Notes under the pieces: model-generated | What the model saw: only the letters and a program-made list of their open reading frames with translations | The model's database searches: none | What the model was told of the DNA's origin: nothing | Shown: piece after piece, positions 7,077 to 13,141 of the stretch | How the letters are laid out: every line of letters starts with the position of its first letter | Numbering within the stretch: position 1 is the stretch's first letter | Source: Acetobacteraceae bacterium | GTDB lineage: Bacteria; Pseudomonadota; Alphaproteobacteria; Acetobacterales; Acetobacteraceae | Assembly (NCBI GenBank): GCA_030039695.1 | Contig: JASHVB010000511.1 | Coordinates: 1 to 13,141, forward strand | Length of the DNA stretch: 13,141 nucleotides | Direction of reading: 5' to 3' | Made by a program: the position numbers and the translations under genes

Positions 7077-8528
7077 TCAGATCGCCGATAGAGGTGGCGC
7101 CACATCCTCGAGCGCTCGGCGTTCGGCGCTCACCCCGAGCACGGCTTCGGTGCCGCCGGCGATCAGCATCAGCAAACCGCCGAGCAGGTAGCCGTAAAAG
7201 ATTGATACTCTCGAGCCCGTGTTGATCAGCACGCCGAACAGAGCAGGGGCGGCGACACCGCCGACGGCGGTGCCCAACGCGTAGAAGACGGCGATCGCCA
7301 CTGCGCGAACTTCCAGCGGGAAGCTTTCGCCGACTGTCAGATAGGCGGAGCTCGCCGCGGCTGATGCGACGAAGAAGATGATTGTCCAGGCAGCGGTCTG
7401 CTGTACTGCGTCCAGTACGCCGATTGAGAACAACCAACCGGTGATAGCCATCATGATGCCGGACAGCGCATAGGTGGCGGTGATCATCGTGCGACGTCCG
7501 AGCGTGTCGAAGAGTTTGCCCAGCAACAGCGGACCCAGAAAATTGCCGGCGGCGAAGGGCAGCATGAAGAGGCCGACTTGGCCTGATGGAACCCCATAGA
7601 AGCGTGTCAGGATCAATGCATAGGTGAAGAACACTGCATTGTAGCAGAACGCCTGTGCAGCCATGAGCACGGTGCCGAGCACGGTACGGCCGCGATACTC
7701 GGTCAGCAATGCGCGCAGACCGGCCGCGAACCAGGACTGCACGTCGGTGCGGAGACGCAGCGATTGCTCAGGCGGAGGCGGAAGCCTGGTGCCGGCTTCG
7801 CGCTCGACGCGTTCTTCGATGCCGCGCACTACCGTCTCGGCACCGTCCGGATCCCCGTGTGTCATCAGCCACCGCGGGCTCTCCGGCAGAAAGCGGCGCA
7901 GTAATAGCACGATGAAGCCTAGTACGCCGCCGATGATGAACGCGGCACGCCAGCCAATTTCCGGTGGAACGACGCGCGGATCCAGCACGACGAGCGCGCC
8001 GGCGGCGCCAATCGCGGCGCCGATCCAGAAGCTGCCGTTCACCACGAGGTCGGTGAAGCCGCGCCGACGGGCAGGGATCAACTCCTGAATTGTCGCGTTC
8101 ACCGCAGCATATTCGCCGCCAATGCCTGCACCGGTCAGCAGGCGGAACACGGCGAAGGATGCAAAGTTCCAGGACAGGCCGCAGGCGATTGTCGCCAGCA
8201 AATAGACAAGCACGGTCACGCTGAAGAGTTTCTTGCGGCCAAGCCGATCGGTGAGCCAGCCAAAGAACAATGCGCCAGAGACAGCGCCGATCAAATAGGC
8301 GCTGGCGGCGCCGCCGACCTGCTGCGGCGAGAGGTGCAGCGTGTGGCTTTCGGACAGGGCGCCGGACAGAGACCCGACGATCGTGACCTCCAAGCCGTCC
8401 AGTACCCACGCAATGCCGAGTGCCGTGATCACCAGCCAGTGAAAGCGGGTCCAGGGGAGACGATCGAGGCGGGCTGGGATATTGGTCTGAAACGATGGTG
8501 GGGCGGTCACGATTGTCCCCGTCGTCAT
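7077..8528 (-). CDS. Major facilitator superfamily transporter, sugar-porter/metabolite:H+ symporter-like
   Basis: The 483-aa protein has about twelve hydrophobic segments in a six plus six layout. The MFS signature loop GWLTDRLGRKK follows TM2 (about 90-100), PESPRWLM follows TM6, GKLFDTLGRR repeats the signature after TM8, and ESFPLEVRA sits after TM10. The PESPRWL and ExFPxxVRA motifs place it near the sugar porter and aromatic-acid/metabolite symporter groups. It would import a solute across the inner membrane using the proton gradient; the substrate is not readable. I place the start at ATG 8528 (MTTGTIV); an ATG at 8549 is possible, but its seven extra residues are encoded by the palindromic repeat. 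The gene is divergent from the small protein-amidase-asparaginase operon and may take up that operon's substrate. Confidence 0.88.
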   Translation of the reverse strand: MTTGTIVTAPPSFQTNIPARLDRLPWTRFHWLVITALGIAWVLDGLEVTIVGSLSGALSESHTLHLSPQQVGGAASAYLIGAVSGALFFGWLTDRLGRKKLFSVTVLVYLLATIACGLSWNFASFAVFRLLTGAGIGGEYAAVNATIQELIPARRRGFTDLVVNGSFWIGAAIGAAGALVVLDPRVVPPEIGWRAAFIIGGVLGFIVLLLRRFLPESPRWLMTHGDPDGAETVVRGIEERVEREAGTRLPPPPEQSLRLRTDVQSWFAAGLRALLTEYRGRTVLGTVLMAAQAFCYNAVFFTYALILTRFYGVPSGQVGLFMLPFAAGNFLGPLLLGKLFDTLGRRTMITATYALSGIMMAITGWLFSIGVLDAVQQTAAWTIIFFVASAAASSAYLTVGESFPLEVRAVAIAVFYALGTAVGGVAAPALFGVLINTGSRVSIFYGYLLGGLLMLIAGGTEAVLGVSAERRALEDVAPPLSAI

Positions 8529-8612
8529 GGCCGGCCCTGTTCCGGCCATCCATGCCTTGTCTTCGTGCGAACGGTGCGGTCGTGGATGGTCGGGACCAAC
8601 CCGGCCATGACG
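8523..8612. repeat. Long imperfect inverted repeat (REP-like) overlapping the MFS start
   Basis: Arms 8523-8554 and 8581-8612 are inverted copies with about 25 of 32 positions matching, around a 26-nt loop. The arm pattern (CGTCATGGCCGG then CGGCCATCCA) resembles a palindromic repeat that I recall as abundant in alphaproteobacterial genomes. One arm contains both candidate start codons of the MFS gene, and the element fills most of the divergent promoter region. Confidence 0.65.
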
Positions 8613-8625
8613 AGGATCTCAGCCA

Positions 8626-8656
8626 TTGCACCCGTCTCCGCTTCTGTTGCCATACT
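8626..8656 (+). promoter_or_regulatory. Weak promoter candidate for the small protein-amidase-asparaginase operon
   Basis: CATACT (8651-8656) could serve as a -10 box, with TTGCAC (8626-8631) as a -35 box at a long 19-nt spacing. It lies between the palindromic repeat and the first start codon at 8684, where a promoter is expected. The match is poor. Confidence 0.22.
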
Positions 8657-8683
8657 GCCGCCTTCAACGCGGGGAGGTGCAGC

Positions 8684-8881
8684 ATGGACCCGTTTCTGGC
8701 GGAAATTGAGCAAACGATCGCGCGATGGCACGGCATCTGGGCGCCGAATGACCCGGCGCGGCGCATGGCGGCTGATCTGATCGAAACGATTCGCGCCTTC
8801 GAAGCCCTGCGCGGCACCCTGGTGTTCGAGGACGAGCCGTCGAGCTTCGAAGCCGCTTTGCACGACGTGCGGGAGGCCTAG
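8684..8881 (+). CDS. Small GatC/AtzG-like amidase partner protein (DUF4089-like)
   Basis: The 65-aa protein starts at an ATG 6 nt after a strong GGGGAGG site (8671-8677). It is largely helical by composition, with an N-terminal helix, a second around MAADLIETIRAFEAL (29-43), and an acidic end FEDEPSSFEAAL. That layout matches the AtzG/DUF4089 group: very small proteins encoded directly before an amidase, with a closing DEPxxxF motif. In the known case, AtzG is a GatC-like subunit that binds and stabilises the amidase AtzE (1-carboxybiuret hydrolase) of cyanuric acid breakdown. The amidase here starts 3 nt after this stop and its ribosome site lies inside this gene, so co-expression in near-equal amounts is expected. 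The family call is by eye from length, motif and position; the partner role is inferred. Confidence 0.72.
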   Translation: MDPFLAEIEQTIARWHGIWAPNDPARRMAADLIETIRAFEALRGTLVFEDEPSSFEAALHDVREA

Positions 8882-8884
8882 GCC

Positions 8885-10333
8885 ATGACCGATCTTGCCA
8901 ATCTCACGCTGGTGCAGGCCGCGGACGCGGTGCGCAATGGCGAAGCCAAGTCGGTCGAGTTGCTGCACGCGCTGGTGGCCAATCTCGACGCGGTGAACCC
9001 GCAGATCAACGCAACGATTTGGCTCGATCGCGAAGGTGCGGAGGAAGCGGCAAATGAAGCCGACAAGGCGGTGCGCGAGAAAGCTTGGCTGGGGCCACTG
9101 CACGGCGTGCCGATGGCGCACAAGGACATGTACTACCAGGCCGGCAAGCTCTCGACCTGCGGCTCGGCGTTGCGGCAGAATTTCCGTCCGAAGGTGACCG
9201 CAACGGTGATAGAGAAGCTGGGCCAAGCCGGCGGCTATATGTTTGGCGGGTTGAACATGGCCGAGTTCGCACAGAACCCGACGGGACATAACAAGACATT
9301 CGGCGACTGCCACAACCCCTGGAATCCACCGTATATCACCGGCGGGTCCTCTTCGGGTTCCGGTGCAACGGTGGCGGCGCGCTGCAATTACATGGCCCTC
9401 GGATCCGATACCGGCGGATCTATCCGGCTCCCCGCGGCTGCATGTGGCGTGACGGGGATCAAGCCAACGCAGACACGCGTATCACGTAATGGCGCGATGC
9501 CGTTATCGTTCTCCGCAGACAATGTTGGACCGCTGTGCCGCACAGCGCAGGATTGCGCGCGCATCATGAACGTAATCGCGGGACACGATCCGCGCGATCC
9601 GACCAGCTCGCATCTGCCAGTACCGGATTACGAGGCCGCGCTGGATGGTGATCTGCGTGGCCTGCGGGTCGGCGTGCCGACGACGTATTTCCTCGATGCA
9701 GCGGATACGCCAGTGGTGGATGCGATGGAGGCCGCGCTGATGGTGCTGGCCGGACGTGGCGCCGTCGTGCAGCGCATTCCGCTGCCGCTGATGGATGCGG
9801 TGTCGGCCTATGTCGGCATCATCTCGCGCGTCGAAGCGGCCACGATACATGCGCAATGGATGCGGACGTCGGCACAGGAATATGGCGGTTCGATCAGTGG
9901 TCGCATGTATCCCGCGTATGCCATTCCCGCGACCTATTACGTCGAGGCACTGAGCCGGCGGGGGCCGATCCTGCGTGTGTTCGCCGCCGAGGTGTTCGGC
10001 AAAGTCGATGTTCTGGTGATGCCGACCATCCGCACGAATCTGCCCCTGCTATCAGAGACGAATGTGGAGCAAGGTCCGCCGGGCACAGAACATAAGTTCC
10101 TGGCGGTCTCGGCGAACACGCGGCCGTTCAACTATCTCGGCCTGCCCGCTGTCAGTGTGAACTGTGGCTTCGATCCCAACGGTTGCCCGATCGGTCTGCA
10201 GATCGCCGGCCGGCCATTTGCCGAGGCACGCGTGCTGAAGGTTGCGGATGCATTTCAGCGCGATACGGATTTCCACACGCTGCGCCCGCCGGTGCTGGAC
10301 GCGGTCGGCGCTTCGGCCGTGACCGTAGCATGA
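8885..10333 (+). CDS. Amidase signature family hydrolase (AtzE/GatA-like)
   Basis: The 482-aa protein contains the complete Ser-cisSer-Lys triad of the amidase signature family. K80 lies in GVPMAHKDMYY, the cis-Ser S155 in GGSSSGSGA, and the nucleophile S179 in GSDTGGSIRLPAA. The 75- and 24-residue spacings equal those of fatty acid amide hydrolase. It would hydrolyse a C-N amide bond, releasing ammonia or an amine. GatA is a less likely reading because there is no gatB nearby and the partner is of the AtzG type. GGGAGG at 8871-8876, inside the small gene, serves as Shine-Dalgarno 8 nt before the ATG. The stop overlaps the next start by 4 nt (ATGA at 10330-10333). The substrate is unknown; carboxybiuret-like, ureido or acyl-amide compounds are candidates from family knowledge. 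Confidence 0.92.
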   Translation: MTDLANLTLVQAADAVRNGEAKSVELLHALVANLDAVNPQINATIWLDREGAEEAANEADKAVREKAWLGPLHGVPMAHKDMYYQAGKLSTCGSALRQNFRPKVTATVIEKLGQAGGYMFGGLNMAEFAQNPTGHNKTFGDCHNPWNPPYITGGSSSGSGATVAARCNYMALGSDTGGSIRLPAAACGVTGIKPTQTRVSRNGAMPLSFSADNVGPLCRTAQDCARIMNVIAGHDPRDPTSSHLPVPDYEAALDGDLRGLRVGVPTTYFLDAADTPVVDAMEAALMVLAGRGAVVQRIPLPLMDAVSAYVGIISRVEAATIHAQWMRTSAQEYGGSISGRMYPAYAIPATYYVEALSRRGPILRVFAAEVFGKVDVLVMPTIRTNLPLLSETNVEQGPPGTEHKFLAVSANTRPFNYLGLPAVSVNCGFDPNGCPIGLQIAGRPFAEARVLKVADAFQRDTDFHTLRPPVLDAVGASAVTVA

Positions 10334-11328
10334 GCAAGCCGAAGGTCGTGTTTATCGGCACGGGCGGAACGATCGCTTCACTTGGCAGTGGGCCGTTGGA
10401 CCTGCAGGACTATGGTGCGAGTGGCAATGTGATGCATGCTGAGGGGATCCTCGCGCGCTGGCCGGAAACCGCGATGGTGGCGGACGTGCTGCCAATCCGC
10501 TACCGCAACATACCCAGCACCGCCATCAGTTATTCTGATTGGAAGGAACTCGTGCTGCTGTGCGATCGGCTCGTGTCAGAGCATGCGAACCTAGCCGGTA
10601 TCGTCATCGGGCACGGGACGGCGACGCTGGAGGAAACGGCGTATTTCTTGAACCTGACGCTGAAGGTGAACATGCCGGTAGTGCTAGTCGGCGCGCAGCG
10701 GCCGTCGAGCGCCTTGTCGAGCGATGCTGGGATGAATCTTGTAAATGCGATCCGCGTCGCCGCGAGCCCCGAGGCACGGGGTCTGGGCGTGCTGGCGGTG
10801 CTGAACGACGAAGTGCACGCTGCGCGTGAAGTGACAAAGACAGCGACGCTGCGGCTGCAGACGTTTCGCACGCCGGATTTCGGCGTGTTGGGGCACGCGG
10901 ACGGCGACGCGGTCGTGTTCTACCGGCGGCCGGTACGCCGGCACGCACCGGACACGGAGTTCGATGTACGAGCGCTGGATGCCCTGCCGCGGGTGGATAT
11001 TGCTTATGCCTACGCCGGCGGAGACGGCACCGCGGTGCGCGCGTTTATTGCAGCGGGCGCGCGAGGGATCGTGTCGGCGGGGTTTGCGCCGGGCGGTACG
11101 CCACCGGGCGAGTTCGACGCGTTGAAGGAAGCTGCGGCGAATGGCGTGGTGGTCGTCCAGAGCACACGCGCTGGCTCCGGCCGCACATTCCGCGGCACGC
11201 GGTTGCGCGATGCTGGATTCCTCATCGCGGACAATCTCAATCCCCAGAAGGCAAGGGTGCTGCTGATGCTGGCCCTGACCGTGACACGCAACCCGGACGA
11301 GATCGCACGGATGTTCCGGACGTACTAA
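10330..11328 (+). CDS. Asparaginase-fold protein with Asp-to-Ala change in the catalytic triad
   Basis: The 332-aa protein has the type I/II L-asparaginase layout. Nucleophile Thr14 is in TGGTIAS (11-17), Tyr28 matches the flap Tyr25 of E. coli AnsB, the second motif HGTATLEETAYFLNLTL covers 95-111, and Lys170 in REVTKT matches Lys162. In AnsB the second motif reads HGTDT, where Asp90 holds the substrate alpha-amino group and completes Thr89-Asp90-Lys162. Here that Asp is Ala98. The two threonines and the lysine remain, so hydrolysis is possible, but the ligand may lack an alpha-amino group. No signal peptide is visible, so it is probably cytosolic. The ATG at 10330 overlaps the amidase stop (ATGA) and has no clear Shine-Dalgarno, so translation is likely coupled. 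An upstream in-frame ATG at 10183 lies inside the amidase and is rejected. Confidence 0.85.
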   Translation: MSKPKVVFIGTGGTIASLGSGPLDLQDYGASGNVMHAEGILARWPETAMVADVLPIRYRNIPSTAISYSDWKELVLLCDRLVSEHANLAGIVIGHGTATLEETAYFLNLTLKVNMPVVLVGAQRPSSALSSDAGMNLVNAIRVAASPEARGLGVLAVLNDEVHAAREVTKTATLRLQTFRTPDFGVLGHADGDAVVFYRRPVRRHAPDTEFDVRALDALPRVDIAYAYAGGDGTAVRAFIAAGARGIVSAGFAPGGTPPGEFDALKEAAANGVVVVQSTRAGSGRTFRGTRLRDAGFLIADNLNPQKARVLLMLALTVTRNPDEIARMFRTY

Positions 11329-11560
11329 ATGTCTTTTCGAGTTGGTCACCGGCCGCGCCGGCCGACAAGCAAGTGAACGACACGTGCAGACCAGCCTCAT
11401 CCGGGCGAAACCGGGACCCCTGCAACTGCACTCCGGATATTGCCGGGGCGACGATGCGCGGGCCGGTTGCTTGCCCGGCGCGCCCCGTCGAAGCAATCCC
11501 CCGCATGGGTAGTGCCGACGACGACCACTTCGGCCCTTCTCGGCCGCGTAATGACAGAAC
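11329..11560. other. 232-bp convergent intergenic region with two short GC hairpins
   Basis: This lies between the stops of the asparaginase-like and RraA-like genes, where a bidirectional terminator would be expected. CCGGC (11349-11353) pairs with GCCGG (11357-11361), 20 nt after the first stop, and CGGCC (11531-11535) pairs with GGCCG (11542-11546) close to the second stop. Neither is followed by a T-run. No supported gene is present. Confidence 0.4.
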
Positions 11561-12277
11561 CTAACCCCGCCGCTTTCTCCACGCCTCGAAATCGCGCTTT
11601 GCTTCTTCTCCCGCGACTGGGAACAGGCCGGTAAGGCTGCGGCCGCTGGCGACTTCCTCCTCGGCGAACTCCTCGTACAGCGTCGTTGCCAGCGCCTCTT
11701 CCGCCACGTCGTCAATGATGTCTGGCGGCACCACCACCACACCGTCCGCGTCACCGACAATCACGTCCCCCGGATACACCGCGACGCCACCGCAACCGAT
11801 CGGCAGGTTCAGATCGACCGGATGGTGCGCAATCGGGCTTGGTGGCGAAGACGGCCGACGGCAATACGCGGGCAACCCGGTCTTCAAAATTCCATCCGAA
11901 TCTCGCAGCCCACCATCCGTCACGATCCCTGCGCACCCGCGAGCCTTGAGCCGTCCAACGTACAAATCGCCAGCGGACGCAGCGCGCGGATCGCCGCGCG
12001 AATCTACCACAAGTACGTAGCCCGGCGGGCACGTCTCCATCGCCTGCGGTTGAATGTTCGACCGCGGGCCTTTTGCGTTCGGGCCGTCCTTGTCCTCACG
12101 CGACGGGATGAACCGCATGGTGAACGCAAGTCCCACCATGCGTGGAATTCCCTCCTTTATTGGCCACACGTCTTGCATGTACATGCTACGCAGCCCGCGT
12201 CTGTTCAGCGCGCCGGTCAACGTCGACGTGGCAACGCGCATCAGTGCTTGACGTGTCTTCTCCGACAATTCCGCCAT
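11561..12277 (-). CDS. RraA-like protein (HMG/CHA-aldolase-type superfamily)
   Basis: The 238-aa protein matches the longer 'ribonuclease activity regulator RraA' type of this superfamily. Recognisable segments are the N-terminal STLTGALNRRGLRSMYM, FTMRFIPSRED (52-62), GDLYVGRLKARGCAGIVTDGG (103-123) with the family's conserved Arg-Asp pair at R125-D126, and a VAVYPGDVIVGDADGVVVVP strand-turn-strand near 165-184. Characterised relatives with the Arg-Asp pair are divalent-metal 4-hydroxy-4-methyl-2-oxoglutarate aldolases/oxaloacetate decarboxylases; E. coli RraA itself binds RNase E. With a catabolic neighbour an aldolase or decarboxylase role is more likely than RNase control. A strong GAAGGGAGA site precedes the ATG. 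It lies 18 nt after the molybdopterin subunit gene, so the two share an operon that converges on the asparaginase-like gene. Confidence 0.88.
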   Translation of the reverse strand: MAELSEKTRQALMRVATSTLTGALNRRGLRSMYMQDVWPIKEGIPRMVGLAFTMRFIPSREDKDGPNAKGPRSNIQPQAMETCPPGYVLVVDSRGDPRAASAGDLYVGRLKARGCAGIVTDGGLRDSDGILKTGLPAYCRRPSSPPSPIAHHPVDLNLPIGCGGVAVYPGDVIVGDADGVVVVPPDIIDDVAEEALATTLYEEFAEEEVASGRSLTGLFPVAGEEAKRDFEAWRKRRG

Positions 12278-12295
12278 GGTTGTCTCCCTTCCTGA

Positions 12296-13141
12296 TTAAG
12301 CGCGCGCCCGCTGAATCGCGTGCCAGATGCGGTCGCTGGTCGCCGGCATGTCGAGTTCGTGCACGCCAACCGGCTCCAGCGCATTCATCACCGCGATCAT
12401 AACCGCGGGCATCGCACCGACAGTGCCGGCCTCGCCGGCACCTTTGGCGCCCAGAGGATTCCCCGCTGTTGGCACCGGATTGCTGACGATCCGCACGCTA
12501 CATAGATTGTCCGCACGAGGCATGCAGTAGTCCATGAAACTCGCGGTCAGCACCTGGCCCGATCCCGATTCGTAGATCACGTGTTCCATCAGGATCTGGC
12601 CGACTCCCTGGGCGATGCCACCGTGAATCTGTCCCGCCAGGGTCAGTGGATTTATCACGGTGCCGACATCGTCCACCACAAGATACGAGAGGAGCTCAAC
12701 TGCGCCGGTGTCTGGATCGATCTCTACTTCACAGACATGGCAGCCATTCGGAAACGTGTCACGCTTCGGCGCGTAGGTCGCGTTTTCGTATAGCCCCGGC
12801 TCCAACCCCGGCGGTAGTCGCGCCGGCGCAAATGCTGCGGTGACCACCTGCTTCAAGGTCAGACCTCGATCGGTACCAATGACGCTGAACCTGGCATCGG
12901 CATATTCGATGTCCGCCTCCGCGGCCTCCAGGAGATGCGCCGCGATCTTCTTGCCTTTGTTGATCACTTTACTGGCCGCAAGGGTCAACGCCGAACCGCC
13001 GGTTACCATCGAACGCGAGCCATTCGAGCCCATGCCGAACGCAACACGATCGGTGTCGCCATCAATGAACTGGATCTCCTTCGGATCCATACCGAGCTTT
13101 TCGCACAGAATCTGCTTGAAGACCGTCTCATGGCCCTGACC
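12296..13141 (-). CDS. Xanthine dehydrogenase-family molybdopterin-binding subunit, C-terminal part (partial at right edge)
   Basis: The frame continues past the ATG at 13090 to the window edge, giving 281 visible residues. It opens with GQGHET, the conserved cofactor-loop motif of the large subunit, continues through QFIDGDTD, FGMGSNGSRS and CEVEIDPDTGAVELLSYLVVDDVGTVINP, and ends with GAKGAGEAG (visible 231-239), whose Glu237 corresponds to the catalytic base that activates the Mo-bound water (Glu1261 in bovine enzyme). Family members hydroxylate aromatic heterocycles, aldehydes or CO using a Mo-pterin with FAD and [2Fe-2S] subunits, which would lie outside the window. Without the N-terminal half the CoxL active-site loop cannot be checked, so the substrate is open. 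With the RraA-like gene 18 nt downstream, a role in heterocycle or oxo-acid catabolism is likely. Confidence 0.93.
   Translation of the reverse strand, partial: GQGHETVFKQILCEKLGMDPKEIQFIDGDTDRVAFGMGSNGSRSMVTGGSALTLAASKVINKGKKIAAHLLEAAEADIEYADARFSVIGTDRGLTLKQVVTAAFAPARLPPGLEPGLYENATYAPKRDTFPNGCHVCEVEIDPDTGAVELLSYLVVDDVGTVINPLTLAGQIHGGIAQGVGQILMEHVIYESGSGQVLTASFMDYCMPRADNLCSVRIVSNPVPTAGNPLGAKGAGEAGTVGAMPAVMIAVMNALEPVGVHELDMPATSDRIWHAIQRARA

Noticed and set aside
6533..7105. 190-aa open frame on the minus strand upstream of rpsB
   Set aside because: It has no recognisable domain, no ribosome site and shadow-like composition, and it crosses the 13-bp inverted repeat element, the hairpin at 6614-6640 and the 3' end of the MFS gene.
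10183..10329. 49-residue N-terminal extension of the asparaginase-like protein
   Set aside because: It lies wholly inside the amidase gene in another frame. Homology begins at MSKPKVVFIGTGG, and the ATGA overlap at 10330 is a standard coupled start.
8885..10333. Reading the amidase as GatA of the Glu-tRNA(Gln) amidotransferase
   Set aside because: No gatB is adjacent, the small partner looks more like AtzG than GatC, and the neighbours are catabolic, not translational.
1..13141. CRISPR array, tRNA genes, prophage or integrase genes
   Set aside because: I looked for regularly spaced direct repeats, tRNA T-arm motifs and phage or integrase proteins and found none.

Overview
The window is GC-rich DNA, probably from an alphaproteobacterium. 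The S2 protein has an N-terminus ([15 protein letters not shown]) and overall sequence that resemble those I remember from Acetobacteraceae. The rpsB promoter candidate matches the alphaproteobacterial CTTGAC-N17-CTATAT pattern, and palindromic intergenic repeats of a type common in this class are present. The family-level placement is from memory, not from a search.

Left part (1-4240), mostly metabolic genes. The tail of a probable sensor histidine kinase enters from the left edge. It converges with a minus-strand pair: a cysteine synthase (cysK-like) followed 1 nt later by a two-repeat carboxymuconolactone-decarboxylase-family protein. Divergent from these is a 6-phosphofructokinase (pfkA) with an unusual Asn in the Mg-ATP loop. 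An enoyl-CoA hydratase/isomerase-family gene follows on the plus strand.

Middle (4241-7076), translation genes. rpsB and tsf form a minus-strand operon with a good promoter candidate and a leader that can fold into a stem with a pseudoknot, consistent with S2 autoregulation. tsf is not followed by pyrH and frr as it is in many bacteria. A roughly 550-bp stretch upstream of the rpsB promoter has no convincing gene but holds a perfect 13-bp inverted repeat closing a strongly structured 121-nt element.

Right part (7077-13141), an apparent catabolic region. A 12-TM MFS transporter is divergent from a tightly packed three-gene operon: a 65-aa GatC/AtzG-like small protein, an amidase-signature hydrolase, and an asparaginase-fold protein that lacks the canonical catalytic Asp. 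Converging on this operon are a RraA-like (HMG/CHA-aldolase-type) protein and the C-terminal part of a xanthine dehydrogenase-family molybdopterin subunit, cut by the right edge. Together they suggest uptake, hydroxylation, C-N bond hydrolysis and aldol or decarboxylative cleavage of a nitrogen-containing, perhaps heterocyclic, compound. That pathway is an inference from gene families and proximity. The least described part is the small protein, amidase and variant asparaginase module.
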